Below are positions 48,272 through 62,500 of a DNA stretch of 64,000 nt, in pieces. A program made the position numbers and the translations under genes. The notes beneath the pieces were generated by a model. It ran no database searches, was not told the origin of the DNA, and worked only from the letters and a program-made list of their open reading frames with translations. The stretch spans positions 62,001 through 126,000 of the forward strand of contig JAPYMA010002778.1 of NCBI GenBank assembly GCA_035041965.1, read 5' to 3'. The stretch's first letter is position 1; the number at the start of each line of letters is the position of its first letter. Origin of the DNA: Anisakis pegreffii (taxonomy: Eukaryota > Nematoda > Chromadorea > Rhabditida > Anisakidae).

Positions 48272-49204
48272 GAAACATATATTTTTTTCTTTGAATTTAC
48301 CTCTTTCTCTGGGAAATGCTTTAAACCTATTGCCAGAATATATTTTAGAATTTGCTCATCATCCAAATAAATATATTTGTCATAAGCTATCACCACGATC
48401 ATCTCACTATGAAACAAAATTAGTGTTATGAAAATGTATGTTATCCATGATGATAGATTTTATTCAATATTGCATAATAATGGATGAAATGAGCATAAAA
48501 TGGAACTTAACGACCAAACACGAATTACTAGTTGGAGTGAAATGAACTCAGAACATTCACCGCATTCAGTAAGCAAATATCAGCAAAACGAACAAAAATA
48601 GCAATACAATTTCTAATATACCTAACAATATAATAAACTTTCACAATACAACGAACGATTAACATCACCGTGTACATGCCAACGATAAGATTCCCTAGCA
48701 TAATTTCCAAAAGAAAAGAAAGTATCCAACGTAATAAATAAATGTTGCAATAGAACATCACTCACAAATTCCGAATGAAACAATTTCAAAAGATTTCAAA
48801 CGTAACATAAAAACATTAACTTCAAGCTCAGACATTCACCGATTACCCTTTAAGTTACAATACAACGTTTACGGCGGAACTGAAACTGATTTCAATGCGG
48901 CACATCTTATTTATCAATCATGCGATACAGTGGTACATATGAGATCTCAAAACGCAAGCAAAGAACCGAAAGCAATTCAACAGAAAATTCAAAGATGAAT
49001 GAACATATGTTCGATGTACTTATAAGGCCAAACGCGATGAACAATAACCTAGATTCACACCGAACCGTACATTCCAGACCAGTTTCAAACGATTCTGAGC
49101 ATAATTGTGATACATTTGGGCATATGAGAAAGCAAGTCACTTCAAGAACCATATATGCGATTGATCAAGAACACTCGAAACAGAACCGATGCTATTGAAA
49201 TATA
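48272..49204. other. Intergenic, A/T-rich
   Basis: AATAAA at about 48366, 95 bases past the TYW2 stop, is a plausible polyadenylation signal. The opposing ORFs at 48528-49198 have no recognisable content. Confidence 0.45.
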
Positions 49205-49914
49205 TTAATCCGACAGGTCACTTTCCACCTTACGAGTTCTTGTACGTGAACCTCTTGCTTTCACTTGTCGATTTGACGGTAAGTCGCCTCGCCCTCCTGA
49301 TGAAGGCCACGATTTTACAGCATTTGTGAAAGTCGTTACAAAAATGTTTCCAATACCAAACATTCCAACGACTTCAAGTAATAAAAGGAAACTTTCGAAC
49401 CTCACCCCTCCACCCTTCATTCTTCTGATGGGAATAATAGAAATTAAATCCTCTCAATCGAATATTCAATGACTGCATCAATAAGCACTAAATAACCCAC
49501 CAGTCCTGCTAGCTGTTTTCTTTCTGGGCTTCCCTGAGCGTCTCGTCCTCATGGCAATAGGCTGAACATCACTATCCGCAATCGATCCTGTTTCATTCTC
49601 TTAAATTAAAAAAAGGATTCAACAATAGTCCAATAACATCATGAAAATGGAACCTGGTGATATTATTTCCAATTTTAAACAGAAAACTCGCTCATTGGAA
49701 CAACGAAGTTTGAGTGGGAAAATAGGAAATTATGAACGACTCATCGCTTTCTAATAAGATTTATGATGGGAATGACTGAAATTTGACACTATCTCAACAT
49801 AACGAGATAAAAACGAACCATTAAAATACACTTCATCATAATCAACCGGTTCCGGCTTAATTCTGCGGTTGTCGTAGTCCAGTACAACGTCTGCCTCATC
49901 TTGTTCTTCCACCA
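49205..49914 (-). CDS. Possible C-terminal exons of the REEP gene
   Basis: Three exon-like stretches on the minus strand follow the REEP core: 49914-49832 (VVEEQDEADVVLDYDNRR, ending GAA|GTGTAT), about 49587-49510 (TGSIADSDVQPIAMRTRRSG, then KPRKKTAS) and about 49302-49205 (GGRGDLPSNRQVKARGSR, then TRTRKVESDLSD and stop). All are highly charged, as are REEP1-4 tails, and each is preceded by an acceptor. The phases between them do not all match, so at least one junction or exon is missing. They could also belong to a separate small gene. Confidence 0.4.
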
Positions 49915-50470
49915 CTGAAACTGGAAAACATTCACCAATACTTAAGCTCGAGATCAATCAAAGCTTTAGCATGCACCGTTTGATTAAACGATGAGTGCAA
50001 GCTTGAGCAGAAAGCAGCTTGAGATGAACGAAAGTTTCAGTTTAATATTATGTAGCACTTGACTCAAACGTTTAGTATTACTAGAGAATGAACCAAGAGG
50101 TATCAAGTGATAAAACGATCAAAAAATTCGATTCGTCCGGGGTTTTTTAAATCAAACGTTTCTAAATTAAATAACATTCTAAGCTATCCACGGAATGGAC
50201 TCATTCAAACAACTACCAGTTCTGATTGGTGTTTGAACCGAACGTTGATACTGCAATGAGTGCGACTCTCTCCTCCACATTATACTAAAAACTGCATCTC
50301 GTGTACTGTAAAACAAAAATAAATGAGTTATTCAGACGAGATTCCGCAGAAATGAACAAGTGAGCTGAAATGATGCAAAATTAAAATGATCAATGGGATA
50401 TTTCAAACAATTCTTCGGTTCATCGGAAACGTGAAGAAGCGTGAAATATAATTGTCATTCTAAAATTGAC

Positions 50471-51181
50471 TTACTGGATCGTTAATAAGGCATCATTCAA
50501 AACCAGAAATAATGAAACAAACCAAGCAAGGACATTGCTCCAGATTCGTTCGACTGTCCCTTGTCCAGCAGATATCACACGTGATGTGAATGCGTCGAAA
50601 TCCGATTCATATGATTCCAGTAAGGGCAATACGAACTGCAATGAGAGATGAAACAGTAAACAATCAATCCATAATTGAACCATAAATAAACAGTCGGAGA
50701 AAATACAATTCTCCAATTTTTTTAAACAACGAGACAAAAATGAGCAGAATAAAGGTTTTAACAACTCAGAAAATGGAACCTTGTCGAAAATAATTTCGGC
50801 ACCATTCGTGTACGGACTTGCCGCCCATCCGAGAAGAGCAATTTTCAGGAGTGTATAGCCTGGGATAAGGTAAGATAATAATAATGCATCAAGAGCAGTA
50901 TCAGCGACCAGCATACTCGAGAACACTGTCCAATACTTCAACCATTTGATCTAAATATGTTGTTCGTTAGACCATTTAAGTACAATAAATATAAACTTCA
51001 ACGAGGCTGAAAAATCTGCAGAAACCAATTCAATAAATTTGGAATCAAAAACGGGATCGAAAAGAAAACAACCGACCAACATTGCTGTGCTTCCTTCTCG
51101 AATCACCTTGATCGTTTGAAAAGATGGATAAATAGCACCAACGGCTATGGAAATTGCATGTGAAACGAAATTGAACACCAT
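50471..51181 (-). CDS. REEP1-4-like TB2/DP1/HVA22 endoplasmic-reticulum shaping protein
   Basis: Exons 51181-51077, 50950-50780 and 50635-50475 join in phase 0. The start MVFNFVSHAISIAVGAIYPS and VIREGSTAML|IKWLKYW match the REEP1-4 N-terminus (GTLYPAY..KAV, then VKWM.YW). Exon 2 has ALLLSYLIPGYTLLKIALLG and SPYTNGAEIIFDK, the TB2/DP1 hairpin and the family signature SPYT.G...LY. Exon 3 is the amphipathic region after it. These proteins insert hairpins into the ER membrane, bend tubules and bind microtubules. An in-frame TAA (50473-50471) overlaps a good donor (CA|GTAAGT), so the protein either stops there at about 163 residues or continues into exons at 49.2-49.9 kb. ATG 51181 lies five bases behind ATTTCAG. 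Confidence 0.85.
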
Positions 51182-51194
51182 TTGCTCTGAAATC
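51182..51194 (-). promoter_or_regulatory. Candidate trans-splice acceptor before REEP
   Basis: On the minus strand AAGATTTCAG|AGCAA immediately precedes the REEP start codon. It is the same arrangement as at the aminotransferase and at 42912. Use for a spliced leader is inferred. Confidence 0.4.
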
Positions 51195-54100
51195 TTAACA
51201 ATATCTTGCTACAGAAAAGTGATGACTTAAGGTGAAACTTCAGAAAACGAGAAATTTAATTTAGAGAGGCTAGTACTATTACTTCATTGGTATGATGCAC
51301 TTCGCGAACAAAATCATTCCATGTTCCTCGTAGCAAGTTTCATTTTTAACACGAAAAGATAAGGTACATACGCAAATTTGCACGAGAAAATGAGCCTTAT
51401 ATCTGTAACTTATCTGGACAAATCATCAAGGCAAGATAAATATGCTCAATTAACCACGATCAAGTCACAACTAATTAAAGTCACCTAAGTAATTAATTAA
51501 GTCACAAAGTCAATAATTAAAGTCACAATTAAAGTAATTAAATTAGAGTCACAATTAACTATGTTTTTGAGATAATCTTTCATTTGTTCTGAAAGAGTTC
51601 AAATTCAAATCACACATTTTACCGCGTTCAACAGCTGCTGAAGCATAATAACAAATGGAATGGAAGGAATGAATGATATTTGGATGCGAAGTGATCAAGA
51701 GGTTAAGAGCACAATACAAGTTCACAAGAGAATTTGAAATATTAGTAGCTCTTGGTAAAATGCAGCAAAAATTATGCTTACGATTAAGTTGGCAGAAAAA
51801 TAGCCTCAATGATAAACGAAACGAATCGCATACGTAAAAGCAATTCAATTTCTTTTGAAATAAATGTTGGCATAATTCGTTACTCGTTATCTATGAAATG
51901 GTGATGCACTAAAAAGCTTTTACTCGATGAGGAAGGAGAATATGGTGTGCTACAGTAAGAACGTGACCTTAGTGATTTGCTTTCAGTACTGTCATTATTT
52001 TGGAGTGAACCGAAGTTGATATGAACTCAATGTCACCTTTACATCCTTTCAATTTCAACACGCCAATTTCCACGTTTACCTTGTATATCTTCCACTAGTG
52101 AATGTGCCGTTTAGAAGCTTTGGAATGTCGTTAGGACATTCAACTTTGGAAGCATCACTTGTCTGTAAGATCTGAGGATAAAGATGATCTGAAGTAGTCA
52201 CATGGAATTTGGCTGTGAGGCAAATTCACGATCGAAAGCAACCCATTTGCATGCACTTAATATATGAAATAGCACTCCATAAGCTGCAATTATCCTGCTT
52301 GTAACACATTTAACTGATACCTGAACAATTTGACAGCATAACTTTGTGAACGAGATCTGTGTGCGTAGGTGCATGGATCCGGTTTGATTGTGCATTCTGA
52401 TGAGAACAACGAACCAAATGCATTAATTGTATTTCACCGTCCATACTGGGGTTGTTAGATAACTCGCATTATCACTCGGCTGTTCGCCTCATCCTGACCT
52501 GACGATAGCTCATCTTCAGAGGGGATTCCTGCACTAAGTTTCCGACCAATTTTTACCAGATGCCAAGAGCTCAACCGTCAACAGTGCCAATTCATCGTAC
52601 ATGAACATACCCGAAAAACAGAAACACATTGTCTTTAATTTGAAATTCTTTTCAGGTTGTCCAAAGAAGAACAATTGACCCAAGAACAATTGACCGAAGC
52701 AATTGACCCATTTGTTTTGTTCAATTCGAGTGCGAATCTCTTTTAAATCCCATTAGTGTTAAGCCATTCTCCCTCCCCCCTCCCCTCCACCACCCAAACA
52801 TTATACATCCCAATAAAACCAGTAATTCAAGTCTACAACTCTTTCTGTTGCTAACAAAGTGGCTAAAATTAAAAGTAAAATTCAAGTTCGGAGAGATGAT
52901 CAAAATGTTGGCGCAATTTATCACTGAGAGCAAATAACAACCACTTGATGGCCAATAATCGCATTACCCGAAAAAATTCTTTTTGAAATGTAATTTTTGG
53001 AATCCTTCCTAAACAATTTTTTAATTTTTGAAATGGAATCTTTTCTAATTTCCACTCAAGGTGCTCATTCTGTAATCGGGACAGTTCAAGTTAGTGGGAT
53101 TGATGAATGTTTCGGACTGTAAAAGCAGTGGTTTCGGACGGCAGATGGATGGATGGATGGATGGATGGATGGATGGATGGATACATGACGCACCATCGTT
53201 ATGACAAATGGATTATTGAAGTGAGTGAAAGTGATCGAATTGAAAAGACCCCAACAGATCATGAATGGATGAATGAATGGGATGGGATGGAATGGCTGAT
53301 ATGGAACGAGTTGATATGAAAGCAAAAATGACTTGATGACAATGGAAAGAGAACGACATGCATTGAAAAGGAAAGGTTAGGGGTGAATAGAAATAGAAAG
53401 GATGGCAATCAGAAGATCTCACCAATGCTCCTGATCGTGTTCAAATGAGAACTCAACGGTCGGTAGCCAAATGAAAAGGAATTTAATAATGAATGGCGAA
53501 TGGGATTTGGTGTGGACAGAGGTGGTCAAAGAAATTGGTTGTTGAATTCATTCATTTCTATTAAGTTTATCATGCACAACATCTGCATTCATTCATCCAA
53601 AATCGTTTCGTTTATTCATCTCTTTCTGCATTCATTCATTCACGCACGTTCCTTCTTAAATTTTCATGCACAGTTACCAAATTGACGTTGTCACTGCCGT
53701 CGTCATTGTTCATTACGAAATCAGCATTAAACGTTGTCGTCTCTTTGAGCATCGTCACTTGATCGCTTCAAATCGCACTGCATTATCTCAGTTTCGACTT
53801 CCATTCACATACACCCCCAAAATGCATTCATCATAATTTCAGGTGATTGATCTCAATAGCGTTTTGCGTGTGCAATTGTTTCTGTGTGCACGTATGTGAG
53901 TGAGCGAATCTCTTTTAGTGCTACTGCTGTGCATAAATTCATTGAAAGATCTCGCCTTGTGGTGATATCGCTTCATCCGGGATATGAAATCGCCCGGATA
54001 CATTATCTCACATCACATTCAGAACTTCTTCTACCACCTCGGATTGTATGCCTACAGGTTTGTTGTTTCGAGTGTTACCAAATGTTACTTTTATTTATCG

Positions 54101-56508
54101 TTACTATTGCAGCGAAACATTTTTTTAATGGATTGAGTTCGTTAGAATATTGCGATCATGAAATGACAATCTTGCACTTGCTAGTTATTGTGCGAGCTCG
54201 GGTTCGGATCCGTCGACAAATCCGTATTGAAATTTAATATCATTCGTTGCGCGCGTTTGGATGTTTTGTCATATGTCTTCAATCGTGACGATCATTCGAT
54301 GTTTATTGCTTTTGATGAACTGAGCGAATCCATTAATTCTACTTGTTTATCAGTTCTTGATATGTTGATTGTTTGTGACGTTTTCATTTGCAAGGTTGCT
54401 ATTTTTCCAACTTATTCGATGATCATGACGCTTCAGCTGATCGTAATCGAACCAGTTCAGCAACGATCCTTTCCTATTGTTATAATACCACTTGGATCAT
54501 TGTGGTTATTGAATTTAACCTAATAAGGAAATTTTTCGATGTTTCAATGAATTTCAAACTAAAATGCTTCAGTGAATTTCGGAAAAACGCTTTCAACGTA
54601 TGTGAATTGACATGGAAATTGAGACCACTTAACTCTTCACAAAATCACAAAAATTCCTTCGACGTCCTTTGTCTTCGAAATTCCACGAATTGCCCTCCGA
54701 GCATTACAACAAAATACCATCTCGAATTAGTGATTGATATGTTAATTGCTTGTGACGTTTTCATCTCCAACGAGTTTAGCTTCTATTCGAAACGACTCGT
54801 GGTGGAACTTGCTGTAGGAGTGTACGAAATTCAAGAATACACTTTACTGCATCTATCATAACCGAGGGTTTCCCTACTGATGCAGATTACAGTTTTCTAT
54901 TGTACTGCTCAAAAAAGAGCATTGATTGAAGAAGTGCACAGAATTTCTGCTCTAGAAATTTGGTCTTTGGATGTGATTGTATTTGATTGATTATTTCAAC
55001 TTCTTATATTTGGACGAGGAAAGAGAGGGAATGGGAGCATTTTGCTTCGGGTGAATTGACTTCGTGAACAAAAACAACTTTAAGAGGAAACTAGTTGCGT
55101 TGAATGAAAGAATTACGGGTTTAACTGCATCTTCTGCATGCTCAATGGTATCTTATTATGAGTGATCAGACAATATTCGATCGATGTATCGGGAAAACAA
55201 AACTAATGGTAGATTTTAGATTTTCTGTATTGAATGAATGGATATGCAATCGTGAGACATCAAGAAACAGCTAAAGTTCTCATAAATCCTGTTAGAATGA
55301 CTCTTTGCTAGGAACACGTTTGCCGTCATTCTAGAATCTGTTGTTTTTTGATCATGGAAAGAAAACGGTCTAAAATTGGGAGAATATCTGGTGAGTAATT
55401 GCAATGAAATGCTGTCCTCTTTGTTATGTGAATTCGATTTGAAGATTCTTCTGAAGATGAGAATTGAAAATGTCACGATCGAACCTCGTTCATTTCTTCT
55501 AAAAACGCATTTGCATTCAGTTCAGGTTTCCTTACTTTGTGATACGTTCGAAGCACAAATTCGCTTCATATGGGAGCCTTTTTGCTCCTCTTCGGTATAT
55601 GAGCGAGGAGCATTACAGTCATTAGACCGATGTCTTTAGTTCAACAATCAGTTGAAATATTGTCAAATCAAACTGAATTAATTGCTCAATTTTGTGCGTT
55701 TACATGGCAATAATTTCATCTCTAACGAAACGCATACAATTCAGAAGTCGTTTCATGAAACAACGCAGGGTGGGGATTATATAAATGATCTCACATTTGA
55801 TTGATTACTAACATGCAGTAGATTGAGTCATTCTGTCACATTGATGCATTTAGGTTGAAATAAAAGAACAACCGTTGACCAATATGTGGGTGTGGGTATT
55901 GCGCGATCACCATTCTATCATTCGCGTTTTCGATGCATCGTTTGGTAATCTTTAGGAAGTGGGCCGAGGTTTTCCTTGTTATTATCAGCGTTCTGCTGAG
56001 AAAAACAGTTGATAGCAATCATAGAAGGAAGTGGATATACAAGCAGATCGATGATGATAACTAATGGTCAATCTGATTCTTTGACTTGAAGCGCCTATCG
56101 ATGCATCATCGGTGTTTGTATGGAACCGAGTAGATGAATGGCAAAGAGTATCCCTCTTAACATTCAAATATGAGTCAAATATACTGAATATCTTTTGAAA
56201 TCTACGAAATTCCATCGCTTTTTCGAGGTTAATCCTGTGATTAAGGAGTGGACCGTGAACTTCGACGACTGTCCACGCATTCATGAAAACAGATCTAGTC
56301 AATCGATTGTTAGATCGTAGATGAAATACAACACATATTGTGTTTGCTTCATTGAATGCAGGGAACGTGATGCAAATTTATCATCACCTTCTACAAATGT
56401 TTGAAATTGAAAAAGCTCCCCTCCCCTATAACAGCGTAAACTTCTCTCAAGTTCTTAATCGTATGGGACATGAACAATCTCACCAATAGATATTTTTGTA
56501 CATTTCAG
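51195..56508. other. ~5.3 kb without a recognisable gene
   Basis: The interval should contain the promoter and the first exon(s) of the patched-related gene, but none could be phase-matched to 56509. Plus ORFs at 53884-54861 and 55376-55639 lack domains. Short repeats occur at 51470-51555 (AATTAAAGTCAC words), 52670-52710 (CAATTGACC words) and 53144-53181, and a polypyrimidine run at about 52768-52797. Confidence 0.5.
53144..53181. repeat. (ATGG)n microsatellite
   Basis: About nine and a half perfect ATGG units. Imperfect GGATGAATGG-type units extend to about 53300, which keeps spurious ORFs open on both strands. Confidence 0.95.
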
Positions 56509-59500
56509 ATTTAGTGCGCCATTTTTTTGGATTCCTATTCTCACGACAATAATCAGTACGATTGGCTTGCTCAATTTCAAAGAAGAGAATCGGATTTGGT
56601 TTTTGTACAGTCCGTCGAGTGCACCATCGCACTATGAGCACGCTTTGGCCAGTGAATTTTTCAACGACAGAGGTGGGAAATTTTGGGCTGAGGTCAGTGC
56701 ATCGATTCATCGTTGAACGTTCTTAAAATCAATGCGAATGATTAAAATTCTGCTTGCACACAGGCTGATTCTAAAGTGTTGCAACAAACGCTTTGTAGAC
56801 GTTTAGAGACCAGAAAACTCACTTATCCACGTAATCTTGAATAGTTTCATGACATTGCTCACAAAATCAAGTTTTTCACTCGATCGATTTGCAGATAATA
56901 TAGGTGTAAACTTATGCGTTTGACTGATCGCATTGTTCAGCGATTTGTGTCTGCTTTCGAAACAACTAGTTTGCATTCGAAAATTTCATTCGTAAAAAAA
57001 CAGTGGTTCATATAATTTAACTAATGATGTTGGATGACGTAATACGAGAAATTATTTTCGTTCACAATGAATCAAGAAAAGCTTATGAATTTGAGCATGC
57101 GCTCGACTGAGCAATTATCACCGAAGCACTGCAGAAAACAACTTATTTACCATTCGACTCTTCATCAGTTATTGATGTCATTCAAATATGCGAACAAACC
57201 ATTTCCGAACCATTGAACATAGAAAACTTTGAAATTTATGAACAATACTGTTGACCTCAAAACCGTTAAACAGACATTCTTCAAGCATATGCATGTAGTC
57301 GAGCCACTTTCAATGGTCATCGTACACGAGCGAGGCACATTCGATTTCTTCTATCTGTAAACAAGATCCTAAATTTTCATGTCAACTGACTAAGACTGAA
57401 TCGAAAACAAACGAAAGAGACAGTGACAGCTGATAGTGATCTGCGACAGATCGATTGACCGATTAAATTTCCGATAACATTTCTTGTTTTTAGATTCCGA
57501 TAACATCAAGAGATTCCGGAAATCTGCTACGTGATGGCTATTTAGAGGAGGTGGAAAGTGTCGCTAACTTTCTGCAATACAATCTCACAGTTCCATGTTC
57601 CCTTACGACATCCGGGCAGTGTTCGTTCCAGGACTTTTGCTCGGGGTCATGCAATGATAATCAGGTTTTTGTTCGGAGTTCGCATGCTGTGCAGCTGAAA
57701 AAAGCACTCGCGTTTCTTCACCTGTTTACTGGAATATAAACTAGAACTGAGTAAAAACAAAAGATAACTGATGGTCTTTTGACACATCAAGCATCGATCG
57801 GCATGTGGTGTATTCTTTGGTTGATTGCAGGTGATCCCGATATTTCGCCTGATTTATCGGAATGTATCACGTCGTCTACACCCCAACTTTCGTCTCACCT
57901 ACCCCACAATGCATATTTACAATGATGAGTATTATGTGGGTGAACATTTTTCGGGCGTTTCAGTAGATAAGAAAACCAATCGTATCAGGTTATTGATGAT
58001 TCCAGTCTTCTCTATTTGATTCTCTTGATTATTCTGGTGGTTAGGGGCAACAGATTTTGAGATGTTCTTTTTTTCAAAACTGAACCCCAACGAATACTTG
58101 AAATCGTATGAAATACTCAAAGAATTTCCCTATAGTTATATAATGACTGTGTGAAATTCTAGCGATATTCGGGTGATCGTTTTGTATTTCCGAAGTGATC
58201 GTAAAAATGAAATTGTCAGCGAACTCATCAACAGGTAACGTCCAACTGATTTCATCAATCAAAATGTTGATCCAACTGGAAATGCTCCCCGGTTTGAAGC
58301 CTCTTTAATAGCGTTCCGGAAGGTATTTGCTGAAATCTGAACTAAAACGACAAAAGTCCGAAATGTCTCCGTCATTGAGCTGCATTGCTAATCGAAATAT
58401 TCTCCTCGTTCTTAACGAATTTCGATTTCAGTTGGCAATCTCGTCTTCTCAGCCACGTGAATTCGTTTTACAATCCTTTCATAAATGTCAGTTGCAGTAG
58501 CGATGACATGTTCTCGAGTGAGGTTCGTTTCACTCCCCCAAACATTCTTTCTACTATTCAGTCTGTTACATCATCGCATAATTTTCAAGTGATCACTGCA
58601 TAAAACAAATCTCTGAAGTACTTGCATTCGATATTCCCTAGTCAAAACCGAATTCCTCAGACAGCAGCCAAATGAAGAGATTAGCATCTGAATCTGGCAA
58701 CAGCATTGCAGTCAGAAACACAAATCTGACTTAATCGTCATCTAAGTGAATATTTTGAGTGATGCAGACGAGGATATCCGAGTCGTATTGTTACAATCCA
58801 ATTCGCTGCTCCAAGAAATGTCCTCCGTAGAGCGCACTTGATGTTTGTATCAATTGCAGGTACGGCGTAATGGATTCACTTGTATCCCATATTTTGGCAT
58901 ATCAGTTTTGTTCGTTTTTATATTCATTTTCATTACGGGTCGCAATCGTGATGATGAATTGTTCACGTATAAAGATTCGCTTTTTATCGCGTTCTTCGGT
59001 ACGATAGGACCGCTAATGGCAATTGCTACAACGTTAGTCAGTTTCTCAAATCTTTGCAATTTCGCTTTCTTCAATTTCAAATGAGCTGACTTCCTGACTA
59101 CTGACAATCTCGTGTCGATCATTTTTAGCCATCTCGAAAACTTATCATTTCTGTTCAGCACTTTTGATCAAATAAATTCACGCATGATTGTGTTACAGGC
59201 GAAAACTCATAGGGGGTTGCGAATTTATTGAATCACTAGCGCTTCTTGCAGTACTTTAACAAAGTTTATTTCAGTTTCAACTTGATGACTGCAATCGGAT
59301 TTCCATTCAATTCAATAACACTGGTAGTGCCATTTCTCATAATTGGCGTCGGTTGTGATGATGTTTTTATCATAGTTCATGCATGGCGGAAGACCAGTTC
59401 AGCTGATCACCTCTCGAAACGAATTGGTGAGTAGCGCAGCAATAAAGCGATCTGTCCGGAATGATTCCTCGGGCACGATATCCGTCACCATTCAAATTCT

Positions 59501-62500
59501 TTGATGTAATCAAGAAGTTGCAAATGACACCCGACGATACTTTGATCATAGTGAATCACTGAGAGTAATTCCAATGAATCAGTTTTTCAGCGATCACAAT
59601 GCAAGAAGCTGGACCTTCAATAACGGTAACCTCACTAACCAATGGTCTCAGTTTTGGAGTGGGAGCCTTAGCGAATACGCCGGCAATACGACTGTTCTGT
59701 TTGTATGCAGCAGTTGGGGTTCTCATTGACTTCATCTACCAAGTGAGTAACTGATGAGCTCAAAGTAATGAGTAAATTAAATTCAGATAATGAGGACAGA
59801 AATTAGTAAATTCGGAGTGATAGTAATAAATGGGCAAAAATTAATTTATAGTAATAATCACGGGCAAATTGTGAAATCTGACAAGAAATTTAAATGTTTA
59901 ACATTTAACATTTGACAAGAAATGACAAATGTTTAACCTCACAAACATTCTTCAGTAGAGTATAAAGGGGGAATATGATGTTTTAAGAGAGATATTAATG
60001 AATCATCTTAAGGTGACTTTCTTTGTTTCTGTGATTGTTTACGAGGGTTTACGACTGACGAAAATCGCCGAGACGAAATCGAAAATCGCTCTGGGAATAC
60101 AAAAAATTCAGGTCGAGTGACTGTTTCTCGCTCGCTCTCTTCTCTCTCATTCAAATCTATTTGCCCTTCGCCTAGTTTTTATTGATCATCGGTTCCTGAT
60201 TCTACGCAATTATCTTTTTCGACTTGCATTATTAATGCTCTCATTGGATTGACTATTGAAAAGGTTGATACTGACGGTCATGCTGCTCTGATGACCTTAT
60301 AACGCTGACAGAAACCATATTTCAAATTTTCACTTTCACTGGATGATAGATTCTTTATTCTTTAGTCCAATCCTATGAAATCTCCGGCATAGAATGAAAA
60401 CTAAATAGAAGTGGTGAAGTTTGAAAATGCATTGAGCATTTCCTAGGAACACTTACTCATTTTATGAAATTCAATGATATGATGAAAATGTCTGATCTAT
60501 TATCATAATCACGTTGGCCGTCATGATCAATGCTGTTAACTTCTTCAATATATTATTATTTGATAGTTTGCAGAATCAGAATCACATTCCCGGATCACAC
60601 AATGGTATTGTTTCGAAGTATTGCCGCAGGTTACGAATGTGGCAGGTTAGCGGTCGGATCTATTGAAAACTTTGATATCTCAATGAGTTTGAGGGAAACG
60701 TCGATGATAAATTTTCGAAAAAATTTCATCAACTTGAAACAGTTACAGTTCGAGTGTGCGAGTGATGAAATACTAGAATCTGACGGTCATTTGATTCTGA
60801 AAGGAAAAAAAGCAAAATAGAAAAGTACAGTGCGATTCCGTACTCGAAGTTACTCCCGATCGCAAAAATCTGTATGCATTTCACCTGAAAATGCAGTGAG
60901 AACATTATTCCAGAGTGATTTCGAAAGCCTGAAGGAGCCATCACTCTAAAACATTTTAAATGAACAAGATGGTAGTTTTGTGTTGTGAAAGATGTTTAAA
61001 TTTCAGTACCGGGTGATGGTTTTCGGTGTATTGTTGATATATTGGGCGACTGCAATATATGGCTGCCGAAAAATGACCGTCAAAATGGACAGTACGAACC
61101 TTTTGCTGGGTGATTCACCGCTAAATAACGTTGCGTGGATTTATGAAAGATACTTATGGCAAGAAGGTTCATTAGTGAGTACCCTTTCACCAATTTCGAA
61201 CGTTTTTCCATTTGATATCAGTCTCGTTACATAAAATCAAATTCACTGAACATGTAAGCAACACACTGGAATCTGTATGGTTCCTGTTTGGAATTTCAAT
61301 TGATCTAACAATAAGCACCAATGAGAATTTCAACTGATCTAATCGATGAATCAAAGGGAGTTGCCTTTTAGGAGTTCGGAAGAAAAAAAAACTGAACAGT
61401 CGGATTCATTCGAAGAAAAAAATCTAGATTTTCAGGTTTTCGTTTTCGTCAACAAATCGCCAAATTTATCGATCAAAATCAATCAATTGAATATTCTCGA
61501 GATGGTTCAACGTTTCGAAACGTTACCATATTCAATGGGACGTAATTCGACTTCCTTGTGGCTACGTCCGTTCCTTTCACATATCTCAATGTATAACGAA
61601 TATCAACAGCGTACTCGAGGATTCTTTGAGATACTCGCTGAATGGCTCGAGGTGAATAGTCTGTTTGCAAAAATTTGAAAAAATTCTCACTCAGTGAGAA
61701 TTCCGAAACCAGAATGGATTTCATGCAGATATAGGACATAAGATATACGATTCTTTGTTGGTTAGAAGCAATGATCAAATTCATCGGAGGGTTATGAGAT
61801 TATGATGTTTATAAAATATCAATGTAGGATCATGAGAATGGCGGTGGTCGATGGAACGATATGATACGGTTGAAACGGTTGAATGGTTCGGTGGTTGGAG
61901 TGGAGAAATTCATGTTTGCAACTGCATCGGCAATGGGCAACGCTGCGTCGTGGACACTGCGAGCACAACTGCAACAAGACTGGAGACGTCTCGCAATGGA
62001 CTATCAACGCCTTAACGTCACTGTATTTCAGGTTCATATTTTTACACTCACTTGAAGCTTCTTCGTCACCTATCAAACATGCATCCACCAGCAAGATTGC
62101 GAACATCATTGTTTTGTCAAGAAATTTGAAACAAAACATAGTTTGATGACAGCTTCACTCTATCTTCAACGTTGAATCTCTTTCATCCTGAAATTTTATC
62201 CGCAGACCATCCAGATCGCTTGTAACGACTTCATGTTTCATAACTTCTAAATACGACAGTAAACACTGAAGCTTTTACTTGCTAGATTCAACATACGGCG
62301 TTGTCAACGCCGTCAACAATGTGTTGATTATTCGCAGCCTGAATAATTCGCAAGTGTTCGTCTAATCTGGATCTTTCGAAAATTTCCAGCCAAATACACG
62401 AACGATTAATTTCAGCCGTTCAGTTTCTATGTTGATCAGCTGAATTCGATCAAACCAACAACAGTGAGTACAGTGGTTGTAGCAATGGCAACAATGGCGA

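Noticed and set aside
53086..53325. Overlapping ORFs on both strands at the ATGG repeat
   Set aside because: They are kept open by the tetranucleotide repeat and have no other coding evidence.
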